This document shows positions 32,101-38,837 of a stretch of 38,837 nt of DNA, piece after piece. The notes below the pieces were generated by a model. That model did not search any database. It was given only the letters and a program-made list of their open reading frames with translations, and was not told the DNA's origin. This DNA is from an uncultured Clostridia bacterium (GTDB taxonomy: Bacteria; Bacillota; Clostridia; TANB77; CAG-508). The translations under genes were made by a program, and so were the position numbers. The stretch's first letter is position 1; each line of letters starts with the position of its first letter. The stretch lies in the NCBI GenBank assembly GCA_947624525.1, contig CANQKT010000049.1, positions 1 through 38,837 on the forward strand, in the 5' to 3' direction.

Positions 32101-32376
32101 TTTGATGAACGAATAGAATTTTGTGAAAAAACAAAAAGTAAAATGCAACATGAGTTAGAGGAAAAAATGAAAGTAGTAGAAGAAAAAATGGAAATATATA
32201 ATAGTGCAATGGATTTTTACCTAAATGAAGAAGATATATTTAATCCAGATGCAATTATTCCTGGTATAGAAAGATTAAGAAAGATAAAAAGAGCCAAGGA
32301 TTTAATAGAACTAAATGCGGAACAAGATAAGGTGATAGAAGGATTGGAATCTCAAAAGAAAGGAATTGATCGATGA
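29188..32376 (+). CDS. SF2 helicase fused to sigma-region-4-like and two alpha-CTD-like domains
   Basis: 1062 residues. The N-terminal ResIII-type superfamily 2 helicase has PTGTGKS (31-37), LDEFHH (105-110), SATP (136-139) and YYQQLGRAM near 335. A middle part of about 250 residues ([32 protein letters not shown]) looks like helicase-associated helices. Residues about 672-720 ([15 protein letters not shown]...[28 protein letters not shown]) read like sigma-70 region 4. Two copies of an RNA polymerase alpha-CTD-like helix-hairpin module follow at about 806-860 and 897-950 ([27 protein letters not shown]). The end is a coiled coil. It may act in transcription-linked DNA processing, repair or defence; the sequence does not decide. 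Confidence 0.8.
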   Translation: MGVELLEHNQRAYDEVKKLYEQGNRAAVIHPTGTGKSFIALKLIEENKDKKVVYLSSGVPILNQLKRNMIASDVHCEKLKRMTYQKLTLMNEAEKTDLEADIIVLDEFHHCGAPEWGKAVEELLSNNPNAKVLGLSATPMRYYDDSIRDMAEELFDNCVVSEMSLEEAITSGILPEPEYTAGFYEYSEIISQLEEKINKCTDPEKKRLAEEEIEKLRNMLEASVSGLPELLENSMTNKSGRYIVYCRDIEDMQKKMSEAQKMFEKVNPNMEIMSVSSSEEDIRKNASTIRKFEKDSDDGKLKLLFSVNMLNEGYHLPKLDGVIMMRPTHSPTLYYQQLGRAMTVGEVKKPVIIDLVNNIDSIEIMQNFSKSLEQERRKRNKTESKSRIGFSISKETRNAEEVIRKIEDFVKREKTDISNEEKLRLMLEYMEKTGEKISFDTQYEGYRIGYFKSNLRQMYRNGTLNISEELLQKFIESGIIIEGRERRNQTTQQEKYEFLMQMVGKTPEEIASARMRNGMSVKEVLKILRSEINRGKNSLTQKQIKELKAEKFLKLSSEEKSELAKKYGLPEKYAVKADEIWNSREEFMKAFKTAGDISKDSPENQLFKEISEMKQSKFFHGPRILTISSKDMTERKKLMYAKLLSDVFPIDINKFDNSYYFDIDGVDEAISTLNEQEQKTVKMRNGLDGGKVYTFEETGKELNMSKARCAQIYAKAIRRLQNHSRLSKIIRDVSDIHKLKEGYEGIKQNRDDISKIIEILGKLQKHIIENGETDSIDEIESKIREISDNDIDLPKSLENNTDSNLTIEELDLSVRSYNCLYKAGIRTLGDLMSKSENEIRVMKNLGQKSYEEILEKIKKYKNPIIKILLISDNNEQERNELNDDKEDDEVEKQNDVRIEELDLSVRTYNCLYRAGIKTLGDLMSKSEEEFKKIKNLGKKSHDEILEKLKMHGIGLGDGEQTEKPKKFNAKFFDERIEFCEKTKSKMQHELEEKMKVVEEKMEIYNSAMDFYLNEEDIFNPDAIIPGIERLRKIKRAKDLIELNAEQDKVIEGLESQKKGIDR

Positions 32377-32735
32377 TTAACAATAAAGGAGAAAAAGAAT
32401 CAATATTTAATAAAATAAAATTGTTTTTTAAAAGAATCTTTAACATGAATTTTAATCAAAAGCTTTTACCAACAGATAATACAGAAATTCAAAAAGATAA
32501 TCAAACATCTAACATAAATTTTAAAATAGACTTTTTAGAAAATATTAAAACTAATGTCAGTGATGAATATAATAAAGAATTTAAATTAAAAGCGTTTATT
32601 AAAGAGCTTGAAGGAAATCCGGATTTAGTTGAAAATTTATCAGATGATAGATTGGATAAATTAATAGCTTTTTATGAAAAGATGACAAATGAAAAAGCAG
32701 AAAAGATAAAGAGATTGAAGAGTGAAGTAATGTAA
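32373..32735 (+). CDS. Small hypothetical partner of the helicase
   Basis: A 120-residue protein whose ATG overlaps the helicase stop (ATGA), indicating translational coupling. I do not recognise it. The N-terminus is basic with an aromatic-rich helix ([20 protein letters not shown]), perhaps membrane- or nucleic-acid-associating. The C-terminal 70 residues are helical ([49 protein letters not shown]), a likely coiled coil. The tight coupling suggests that it works with the helicase, but no function can be read from the sequence. Confidence 0.6.
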   Translation: MINNKGEKESIFNKIKLFFKRIFNMNFNQKLLPTDNTEIQKDNQTSNINFKIDFLENIKTNVSDEYNKEFKLKAFIKELEGNPDLVENLSDDRLDKLIAFYEKMTNEKAEKIKRLKSEVM

Positions 32736-32755
32736 ATAATGTGTGGAAGTAAATT

Positions 32756-32798
32756 AAGTGCAATGGATGGGAGGAGTCTATTGCTCTTATTTTTTTTA
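32756..32798 (+). terminator. Terminator of the helicase operon
   Basis: AAGTGCAAT (32756-32764) pairs with ATTGCTCTT (32780-32788, one T-T mismatch), followed by ATTTTTTTT. Confidence 0.7.
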
Positions 32799-32810
32799 GT
32801 GCTTTTTAAT

Positions 32811-33039
32811 AGGCCGTCAAATTCAATAGTTATGTAAAAGGGAGAAATATATTAACATTTCGTACGCTTACTGGCTTGGACTTATCAAAAGGCAAAAGGG
32901 ACTTTTATATAGAAGAAAGTAAACTTTTATGTTTGTCCCTTTTACTTCTTTTGATAAGCCTCTCCAAACTGCGCGCTTTGTACTCCATTGTTAATATATT
33001 TCTCCCTTTTACATAACTATTGAATTTGACTACTCTACA
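32811..33039. repeat. Palindromic repeat, copy 3 (42-bp perfect arms, nested hairpin)
   Basis: Bases 32816-32857 are exactly complementary to 32989-33030. The centre is close to copy 2 (CGTACGCTTACTGGCTTG..., CCAAACTGCGCGCTTTGTAC) and holds the nested stem CTTATCAAAAG...CTTTTGATAAG. The outer flanks GGCCGTCAAAT and ATTTGACTACTCTACA match copy 1. It lies between the helicase-operon terminator and the SOS-controlled polymerase gene and fills most of that 430-base gap. Confidence 0.85.
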
Positions 33040-33093
33040 AAATCTTCTTACGTGAGAAGTGTTAAAATGAAATGAAAAAATTTCAAAAAATAA

Positions 33094-33107
33094 CGAACAT
33101 GTGTTTA
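33094..33107. promoter_or_regulatory. LexA (SOS) box
   Basis: CGAACATGTGTTTA fits the Firmicutes LexA consensus CGAAC-N4-GTTYG except for the last base. It overlaps the -35 of the polymerase promoter, as expected for repression. Confidence 0.75.
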
Positions 33108-33132
33108 CAAATACGGAATTAAGTGGTATAAT
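33104..33132 (+). promoter_or_regulatory. Sigma-A promoter of the Y-family polymerase gene
   Basis: TTTACA (33104-33109) and TATAAT (33127-33132) with an exact 17-base spacer, 30 bases ahead of the start codon. Confidence 0.8.
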
Positions 33133-33161
33133 AAGATATAAATTGAGTATGGAGGTGGGTT

Positions 33162-34664
33162 ATGCAAAACAATGAACAAAATGTGTACATATCAATAGAT
33201 TTAAAAAGTTTCTATGCTTCTGTTGAATGCAAAGAGCGTGGTCTTGATCCAATTACAACAAATCTAGTAGTTGCAGACAGTAGTAGAACAGAAAAAACAA
33301 TTTGTCTTGCTGTAAGTCCAGCTTTAAAATCTTATGGAATACCAGGTAGAGCACGATTATTTGAAGTAATACAAAAACTAAAAGAAATTAATATAGAAAG
33401 AAAAAGAAGAGCACCTCAAAACACATTTTCAGGCTCATCTTATAATGATATAGAATTAAAAAATAATCCACAATTGGAGCTTGATTATATTATAGCACCA
33501 CCACGAATGTCCTATTATATGAAATATAGTACAAACATTTATAATATTTATTTAAAATATTTTTCATCTGAAGATATATATGTATATTCAATTGATGAAA
33601 TTTTTTGCGACATTACTAAGTACTTAAAATATTATAAAATGACTCCAAGAGAATTAGTAACAATGGTCATAAAAGACGTATATGAAACAACAGGAATAAC
33701 GGCAACAGCAGGAATTGGAACCAACTTATATTTATGTAAAGTAGCAATGGACATTGTTGCAAAACATGTCAAACCAGATAAAAATGGGGTTAGAATAGCA
33801 GGACTTGATGAAATGACTTATAGAAAATATTTATGGGCACATAGACCATTAACAGATTTTTGGAGAGTTGGAAAAGGTTATGCAAAAAAGCTAGAAGCAC
33901 ATAGAATTTATACAATGGGAGATATAGCCAGAACATCCATAGAAAATGAAGAATTGCTATATAGATTATTTGGAATAAATGCGGAGCTACTAATAGATCA
34001 TGCTTGGGGTTGGGAACCTTGCACAATTGAAAGCATAAAATCATATAAACCGATTTCAAATAGCATTAGTTCAGGGCAGGTACTGCACTGTCCTTACGAT
34101 TGCGAAAAAGCCAGATTAATAGTAAAAGAAATGACAGAATTGCTCACATTAGAATTAGTTGAAAAAAAGCTAATTACAAATCAAATAGTGTTAACAATTG
34201 GGTATGATATTGATAATTTGAAAAATAAAGAAATAAGTAAAATATATAATGGAGAAATTACTACTGACAGATATGGAAGAAATGTTCCAAAACATGCTCA
34301 TGGAACGATAAATTTAGATCATAAAACATCATCTACGAGAGTTATAATGGATGCTGTAATGGAATTGTACGAAAGGATTATAAACAATAAACTTCTAATA
34401 AGAAGAATTAATATTACAGCAAATAATGTAATTAGTGAAGATTGTTTAAATGAAGAAAAAACATATGAGCAAGTCGATTTATTTACAAATTATGAAGAAT
34501 TAGATAGAAATAGAGAAAAAGAGAAACAAGAAAAGCAGATACAAAATGTAATGATTAATATAAAAAAGAAATATGGAAAGAATGCAATCCTAAAAGGAAT
34601 GAATTTTGAGGAAGGAGGTACTACTATTGAAAGAAATGGTCAAATAGGAGGGCATAAAGAATAG
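33162..34664 (+). CDS. Y-family DNA polymerase (UvrX/UmuC-like), SOS-induced
   Basis: A 500-residue error-prone lesion-bypass polymerase. The catalytic segments are YISIDLKSFYASVECKERG (metal Asp and steric tyrosine) and the second acidic pair in YSIDEIFCDIT. Helix-hairpin-helix and little-finger parts follow (DFWRVGKGYAKKLEAHRIYTMGDIAR). The sequence is of the UvrX type found in Firmicutes chromosomes and mobile elements rather than DinB/PolIV. The C-terminus is a charged tail. A LexA box overlaps its promoter. AGGTGGG precedes the ATG. A YolD-like gene follows, the usual partner. Confidence 0.92.
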   Translation: MQNNEQNVYISIDLKSFYASVECKERGLDPITTNLVVADSSRTEKTICLAVSPALKSYGIPGRARLFEVIQKLKEINIERKRRAPQNTFSGSSYNDIELKNNPQLELDYIIAPPRMSYYMKYSTNIYNIYLKYFSSEDIYVYSIDEIFCDITKYLKYYKMTPRELVTMVIKDVYETTGITATAGIGTNLYLCKVAMDIVAKHVKPDKNGVRIAGLDEMTYRKYLWAHRPLTDFWRVGKGYAKKLEAHRIYTMGDIARTSIENEELLYRLFGINAELLIDHAWGWEPCTIESIKSYKPISNSISSGQVLHCPYDCEKARLIVKEMTELLTLELVEKKLITNQIVLTIGYDIDNLKNKEISKIYNGEITTDRYGRNVPKHAHGTINLDHKTSSTRVIMDAVMELYERIINNKLLIRRINITANNVISEDCLNEEKTYEQVDLFTNYEELDRNREKEKQEKQIQNVMINIKKKYGKNAILKGMNFEEGGTTIERNGQIGGHKE

Positions 34665-34784
34665 ATTAACGAAAAAGAAAATTAGGGAGATGATGTTGAA
34701 AAATAATATAGAAAAAAATTTATGATAAATATTTGTGCCTTTTATAGACTGAGCAAAGGCAAGAAAGGAAAAAAGCGATAGTGT

Positions 34785-35222
34785 ATGAATGATAATGTTG
34801 AAAAATATAATGATATTATAAATCTACCACATCACATATCAAAAAAACATCCTCAAATGTCAATAGATGCAAGATCAGCACAATTTGCATCATTTGCAGC
34901 GTTAAAAGGATATGATGATGAAGTAGAGGAAACTTCGAGGTTAACAAGTGAAAAAATAGAAATTACAGAAGGATTAAAAATGTTATTAGATGAGAAAATT
35001 AACTTAATAAAACATAAAATATCATTAAAACCTAAAATAAGTGTTACATATTTTATAAAAGATGAAAAAAAGAGTGGTGGTAAATATATAACAGTTGTGG
35101 GAAAAGCAAGAAAATTAGACGAATATAAAGATTTAATAATATTAGAAAATGGAGAGGAGATACCAATTATAGATATTAGTGATATTAGAGGAGATATCTT
35201 TAAAATTAATGATCTAGAGTAA
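34785..35222 (+). CDS. YolD-like protein, partner of the Y-family polymerase
   Basis: A 145-residue protein with the family start INLPHHISKKHPQMSIDARSAQFASFAALKGYDD and a later EETSRLTSEKIEITEG, then a C-terminal SH3-like beta part (KKSGGKYITVVGKARKLDEYKDLIILENGEEIPI). YolD-like genes travel with UvrX-type polymerases and are thought to be the functional counterpart of UmuD, though the mechanism is unclear. The 120-base gap from the polymerase has only a tiny frame (MMLKNN...) and no promoter, so it is probably in the same SOS transcript. The ribosome site near the ATG is weak. Confidence 0.78.
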   Translation: MNDNVEKYNDIINLPHHISKKHPQMSIDARSAQFASFAALKGYDDEVEETSRLTSEKIEITEGLKMLLDEKINLIKHKISLKPKISVTYFIKDEKKSGGKYITVVGKARKLDEYKDLIILENGEEIPIIDISDIRGDIFKINDLE

Positions 35223-35401
35223 TAAAAACATGTATAAGAGCTTGCGAAAGGAATATAGAGATGATATAATGGCTCAGAAAAATATATTTCTGTAAACAAT
35301 TCATTAGTTATGTAAAATAGAAGCATAAAAAATTGATATAAATAACAGATGCTATAAATAAACGCGTATAAAGTGTCTGAAAGTAAAAAAAGGAGAAATT
35401 T

Positions 35402-35965
35402 ATGGACGAAATTCTAGATGTATTTACAAGAGAAGGAATATATATTGGAACAAAAACAAGAGCACAATGTCATAGTAAGAAACCAGGTGGCTATCATAAA
35501 CCTGTTTGGGTATTTATAATAAATAATAACAATGAAATATTAGTACAAAAAAGGTCAAAGATTAAGAGCATACTACCTGACTTATGGTCTCCATCCAGCG
35601 CAGGACATGTTGAAGCCGGAGAAATGATGATTGATGGTGCAATTAGAGAAACAGAAGAAGAATTGGGTATTAAAACTAAAAAAGGTGACTACAAATTTTG
35701 TGGAGAATATATTTTGGACGACTCATGGGAAATAGTTCAAATATTTGTTGCAAAATTGAACTTTAATATAAAAGATTTGAAATTGCAAGAAAAGGAAGTA
35801 TCTGAAACTAAATGGGTATTGTTTGAAGAATTCAAGAATTTAGTGAACTCAGATCAATTTATTCCATTAGAAGAAAGTTTTAAAGATTTAATTTTTAGCA
35901 TTATTGAAGAAAATATGAATGAGCATAGGTATATAAAAAATAATAGAAAGGAGAAATTCGCATAA
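35402..35965 (+). CDS. Nudix hydrolase (IPP-isomerase-like subgroup)
   Basis: 187 residues with a perfect Nudix box, GHVEAGEMMIDGAIRETEEELGI (G-x5-E-x7-RE-x2-EE-x-G). The N-terminal part (VFTREGIYIGTKTRAQCHSKKPGGYHKPVWVFI) and QKRSKIKSILPDLWSPSSAGH are typical of the YfcD/IDI-like Nudix proteins, which hydrolyse or isomerise diphosphate compounds; the substrate cannot be told. An AAAGGAG site precedes the ATG. rlmB follows after 29 bases, probably in the same transcript. The 180 bases upstream show nothing recognisable. Confidence 0.88.
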   Translation: MDEILDVFTREGIYIGTKTRAQCHSKKPGGYHKPVWVFIINNNNEILVQKRSKIKSILPDLWSPSSAGHVEAGEMMIDGAIRETEEELGIKTKKGDYKFCGEYILDDSWEIVQIFVAKLNFNIKDLKLQEKEVSETKWVLFEEFKNLVNSDQFIPLEESFKDLIFSIIEENMNEHRYIKNNRKEKFA

Positions 35966-35994
35966 TAGATGTTTAAATTATGTGAAGCAAAAAT

Positions 35995-36780
35995 ATGAGA
36001 AAAGAAAACAAAAAAGAACAACAAAAACAATATCAAGACCAAGTAGAAGGCAGAAATGCAGTTCTAGAATTATTGGAATCTGGACGAGATATCAACAAAA
36101 TATTTATTAGTAATGGAGAAAAAAATGGTTCTATTAATAAAATTTTGGCGATTGCAAAAGAAAAAAGAATTATTGTAACAGAAGTAAATAGAAAAAAACT
36201 GGAAGAAATGGCCACATCAGATAACCATCAAGGAGTAATAGCAATTGTACCACCTTATGAATATTGTGATATTGATGATATTTTAGAATGTGCTAAAAAC
36301 AAAAAGGAAGACCCTTTCATATTAATATTAGATGGTATAGAAGACCCACATAATTTAGGTGCAATTATCAGAACGGCAGAAACTGCAGGTATACATGGAG
36401 TAATAATTCCAAAAAGAAGAGCAGCATGTGTCAATAGTACAGTTGCAAAAGTTGCAGCAGGTGCGGTTGAACATATGAACATAGCAAGAGTTAACAACAT
36501 AAATGAAGCAATAAGATATTTAAAAGAAAAAGGTGTATGGATTTGTGGAACTGATATGGATACAAATACATATTACTATGATCAAGACTTAATAGGCCCT
36601 ATTGCAATAGTTATAGGCAGTGAAGGTTTTGGAATGGGAAAACTCGTAAAAGATAATTGTGATTTCATTGTTAAAATTCCGATGAAAGGAAAAATTACAT
36701 CACTAAATGCATCTGTATCAGCAGGAATAGTGGTATATGAAGCATTAAGACAACGTGAAAATTCATATAAAAGAAAATAG
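35995..36780 (+). CDS. rlmB: 23S rRNA (guanosine-2'-O)-methyltransferase RlmB family
   Basis: A SpoU/TrmH-type 2'-O-ribose methyltransferase of 261 residues. The N-terminal L30e-like substrate domain has VEGRNAVLELLESGRDINKIFIS and DNHQGVIAIV. The C-terminal knotted catalytic domain has the three SpoU motifs: ILDGIEDPHNLGAIIRTAETAG, IVIGSEGFGMG and IPMKGKITSLNASVSAGIVVYE. It would modify G2251-equivalent in the peptidyl-transferase loop; other SpoU targets cannot be excluded. An upstream lysine-rich start (MRKENKKEQQKQ) is usual. Confidence 0.92.
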   Translation: MRKENKKEQQKQYQDQVEGRNAVLELLESGRDINKIFISNGEKNGSINKILAIAKEKRIIVTEVNRKKLEEMATSDNHQGVIAIVPPYEYCDIDDILECAKNKKEDPFILILDGIEDPHNLGAIIRTAETAGIHGVIIPKRRAACVNSTVAKVAAGAVEHMNIARVNNINEAIRYLKEKGVWICGTDMDTNTYYYDQDLIGPIAIVIGSEGFGMGKLVKDNCDFIVKIPMKGKITSLNASVSAGIVVYEALRQRENSYKRK

Positions 36781-36850
36781 GAATGTTAGTATAGTAATTT
36801 TATTGAAATGTATATTTCTATTAGTGTGATTATAAGAAATATAAAAGTTG

Positions 36851-38185
36851 ATGAAAGTGAAAATTATTATGAAAAATGTGAAATGCTTATTAAAAAGAAA
36901 AAATAAAATTTTGTATATTGTTATCTGGATATTATGCATATTACTAATTACAACAATTTTATACATAAAAACAGATGTATTAAAAACAAAAGAACAGTTA
37001 TTTTGGAAATATATGTTGTCAGAAGTAGATAATATTATGCAAATAATATCAAATGACAATGTAAAAAAATATAATAAAACCTTAAAGGGTTCATATTATA
37101 TAAAAGAAAGTGAGATATCAATCTTTAGTAAACTAAAACTTTTTAAAACAATAAATGCAAAAATAAGCCAAAAGGGAAATAATGTAGATAAAATAACAAA
37201 TACAAATATACAATTAAAATATAATAATCAAAATATGACTGAACTATCAATGATTAAGGATAAAGATTATTTTATAGTTAAGAATGATTATATTAGTGAG
37301 GATTACATTGGATTTGAAAATAAAAATTTAAAAATACTTGCACAAAAATTTGGAATAAAAAATACAGAATTAATTCCTAATAAAATAAAAAAAATCGACA
37401 TAGCAGAATTGTTTTCAATAACACAACAAGAAAAAAATCATATTATTTCTAAATATATATCTATATTTAGAAATAATATAAAAAACGAAAATTACAGTAA
37501 GCAGGTTAACAAAAATAAAGAGGATGATACTATTATAGAATATAAAATGAGTATATCAGAAAATGAATCAAAAAATACATTAATAGAGATTTTGAATGAA
37601 TTATACAATGACGAAATTAGTTTGAGAATTATAAGTAGTAAAATAGAAATATTAGATAATGAAAGTATATACTGTAATATTGATAATATAAAAGAAAAAA
37701 TTAAAGAGGTAATATCCTACATTGAATTCAAAGAAACAAATGAAGAAGATATTATTTCTGTAACAATATATAGAAATATGCATGATATTGAAAAAATAGA
37801 ATTGAAATTCAAAGACAATAGGACTATAAGTATACAAAATGATAATAAAAATAATAAGATTATAATTAAACAGTCAAATGTAAAAAGACAAATAACAAAT
37901 TTGAATAATTTAAACAATATAGCAAATAGTGTGCTAGATTCAATAAACGAAATCACATACTCTAAAAATATAACAAACAATAATAAGAATAACGTAGATA
38001 TAAATGTTATATTTGATATAGGAATAGATAAAGTAATTTTTACTTATAGTTATGTAGAACAAATTGAAAATTTTGTCGATAATATAATAGATAAGAATAA
38101 CATAGATTATATAGATGTCGAGAATATAGATAAGGAATTCTATGATAAAATACTTGGAAGTTATAGTTCAGGTGTCTACAGTTAG
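36851..38185 (+). CDS. Membrane-anchored hypothetical protein
   Basis: The track begins at a TTG; the next codon is ATG at 36851 (another at 36869), and neither has a strong ribosome site. The protein has about 444 residues. A single membrane span (about 22-41, ILYIVIWILCILLITTILYI) follows a Lys-rich start, giving an N-in/C-out topology. The rest is Lys/Asn/Ile-rich and begins TKEQLFWKYMLSEVDNIMQI, a phrase I associate with uncharacterised clostridial membrane proteins. No catalytic motif is visible. The stop codon and last residues (SSGVYS) lie inside palindromic repeat copy 4, so the repeat has shaped or truncated the C-terminus. Confidence 0.65.
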   Translation: MKVKIIMKNVKCLLKRKNKILYIVIWILCILLITTILYIKTDVLKTKEQLFWKYMLSEVDNIMQIISNDNVKKYNKTLKGSYYIKESEISIFSKLKLFKTINAKISQKGNNVDKITNTNIQLKYNNQNMTELSMIKDKDYFIVKNDYISEDYIGFENKNLKILAQKFGIKNTELIPNKIKKIDIAELFSITQQEKNHIISKYISIFRNNIKNENYSKQVNKNKEDDTIIEYKMSISENESKNTLIEILNELYNDEISLRIISSKIEILDNESIYCNIDNIKEKIKEVISYIEFKETNEEDIISVTIYRNMHDIEKIELKFKDNRTISIQNDNKNNKIIIKQSNVKRQITNLNNLNNIANSVLDSINEITYSKNITNNNKNNVDINVIFDIGIDKVIFTYSYVEQIENFVDNIIDKNNIDYIDVENIDKEFYDKILGSYSSGVYS

Positions 38186-38243
38186 CAAGTTAATATAAGA
38201 ATAAAAGTAGGAAGTATATTAACTTGCTAACTGCATGGACATC
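38171..38243. repeat. Palindromic repeat, copy 4 (core lost)
   Basis: GTTAGCAAGTTAATATA (38181-38197) is the inverse complement of 38215-38231. The left part aligns with the left arm of copy 2 (AGTTAATATAAGAA, AAAAGTAGGAAGTATATTAAC), and the right flank CTGCATGGACATC with copy 2's TTGCATGGGCACC. The centre is absent: the join falls at TATATTAAC, a 9-base word present in both arms of copy 2. It looks like an internal-deletion derivative. Confidence 0.72.
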
Positions 38244-38292
38244 AAAGCTGTAACCTGGAAAAAATTACTACTAAAAAAATTTAAAAAAAGTG

Positions 38293-38321
38293 TTGACTTT
38301 TTATTTGGACCGTGGTAAGAT
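38293..38321 (+). promoter_or_regulatory. rrn promoter P1
   Basis: TTGACT (38293-38298) and TAAGAT (38316-38321) with a 17-base spacer. Confidence 0.75.
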
Positions 38322-38409
38322 TAATATCGTTGCTAGGGCAACAAAATAACATAATAAATTTGATAGAAATCAACAATAAAAAAAATTTAAAAAAAGTTTA
38401 AAAAATTTG

Positions 38410-38438
38410 TTGACAACATATCAAAAAGATGTTAAAAT
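38410..38438 (+). promoter_or_regulatory. rrn promoter P2
   Basis: TTGACA (38410-38415) and TAAAAT (38433-38438) with a 17-base spacer. Tandem promoters are usual for rRNA operons. Confidence 0.82.
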
Positions 38439-38445
38439 AAAAAAC

Positions 38446-38540
38446 GTCTTCGGAACAAAATGAAGACATAAAGTACATTGAAAAATAAACAATAAACCTT
38501 TAGAGAAATAAAACCAAAAGCGGTAGTTTTTAGTACTACC
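38446..38540 (+). other. rRNA leader with two hairpins
   Basis: GTCTTC/GAAGAC (38446-38467) and GGTAGT/ACTACC (38522-38540) form small stems between P2 and the 16S gene. They probably serve leader folding, antitermination or processing. Confidence 0.45.
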
Positions 38541-38631
38541 AAAAACAAAAACTAATAAGAGCTTTAAAACTCAAGATGAGAAATCATCAATCAATTAGAT
38601 TTATAAAATCGCAAGATTATATAAATACAAC

Positions 38632-38837
38632 AAATTGAGAGTTTGATCCTGGCTCAGGATAAACGCTGGCGGCGCACATAAGACATGCAAGTCGAACGGA
38701 AGTCGTTATAATGATTCTGATATAGATTTGAAGATTTATCTGATTTGAAATTGAAGTTGATTTATAACAATGGCTTTAGTGGCGGACTGGTGAGTAACGC
38801 GTAAGCAATCTGCCTATTAGAGGGGAATAACAGTGAG
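38632..38837 (+). rRNA. 16S ribosomal RNA, 5' end (cut by the window edge)
   Basis: Begins AAATTGAGAGTTTGATCC and continues with TGGCTCAGGATAAACGC, GGCGGCGCACATAAGACATG and CAAGTCGAACGGAAG, then an AT-rich V1 loop and TGGCGGACTGGTGAGTAACG. It is the first about 206 bases of a bacterial 16S; the pattern fits Clostridia. It reads rightwards out of the window and is driven by P1/P2. Confidence 0.97.

Noticed and set aside
18880-33039. Insertion sequences for the palindromic repeats
   Set aside because: No transposase reading frame lies inside any copy, and the arms are far longer than usual terminal repeats; kept as a non-coding repeat family.
36763-37059. Minus-strand ORF opposite the start of the membrane protein
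   Set aside because: Phe/Ile-rich antisense of Lys/Asn-rich coding sequence; no ribosome site.

Overview
The window is AT-rich DNA (third codon positions are mostly A or T) from a Gram-positive, Clostridia-type bacterium. Supporting signs are strong GGAGG ribosome sites, sigma-A promoters, a SpoVT regulator, the ylxM-ffh-rpsP-khpA-rimM-trmD-rplS block, a Firmicutes-type SOS box and the 5' end of a 16S rRNA gene at the right edge. I cannot name the species.

Layout. Positions 1-3700: a partial ORF end, thymidine kinase, two Tim44-like zinc-ribbon proteins, spoVT and an acidic unknown. 3700-8800: the glycolysis genes gapA-pgk-tpiA-gpmI, with a palindromic repeat between gapA and pgk and a +1 frameshift in gpmI. 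8800-9900: an orphan YezG-like immunity gene and tRNA-Gln(CTG). 9900-14330: the signal-recognition/ribosome block, ending in an L19 with a long acidic tail. 14400-18700 (minus strand): tsaE-tsaB-rimI and a Lon-type protease. 18800-26550: an accessory region with a second palindromic repeat, a DUF4160/DUF2442 pair, three TasA/camelysin-like surface proteins and a small possible toxin-antitoxin remnant. 26600-36800: lepA, an operon with a HAD nucleotidase and a helicase fused to sigma-region-4-like and two alpha-CTD-like domains, a third palindromic repeat, an SOS-controlled Y-family polymerase with a YolD-like partner, Nudix and rlmB. 36850-38837: a membrane-anchored unknown, a fourth shortened repeat, tandem rrn promoters and the start of 16S.

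Most interesting region. Each of the three surface-protein genes is preceded by a segment of about 190 bp bounded by inverted 23-bp sites of the form TCGTTAAGT-N5-ACTTAATCA. The N5 core is the same at both ends of a segment but differs between segments (TAGCT, TGCAT, TATTT; a lone fourth site has TATAT). Each segment holds a conserved sigma-A promoter (TTGAAA-16-TAAAAT) that points away from the gene. This looks like a set of invertible promoter switches kept independent by their cores, all assembled in the OFF orientation. One switched gene also ends in a GC-rich, C/T-ending-codon patch that resembles the variable region of a diversity-generating retroelement target, so phase variation and targeted hypermutation may act on one surface locus. 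No recombinase or reverse transcriptase gene is in the window.

A second family, the palindromic repeats at 4.9, 18.9, 32.9 and 38.2 kb, has perfect 42-53 bp arms in the three full copies. The arm sequence differs between copies, while each difference is matched on the opposite arm.
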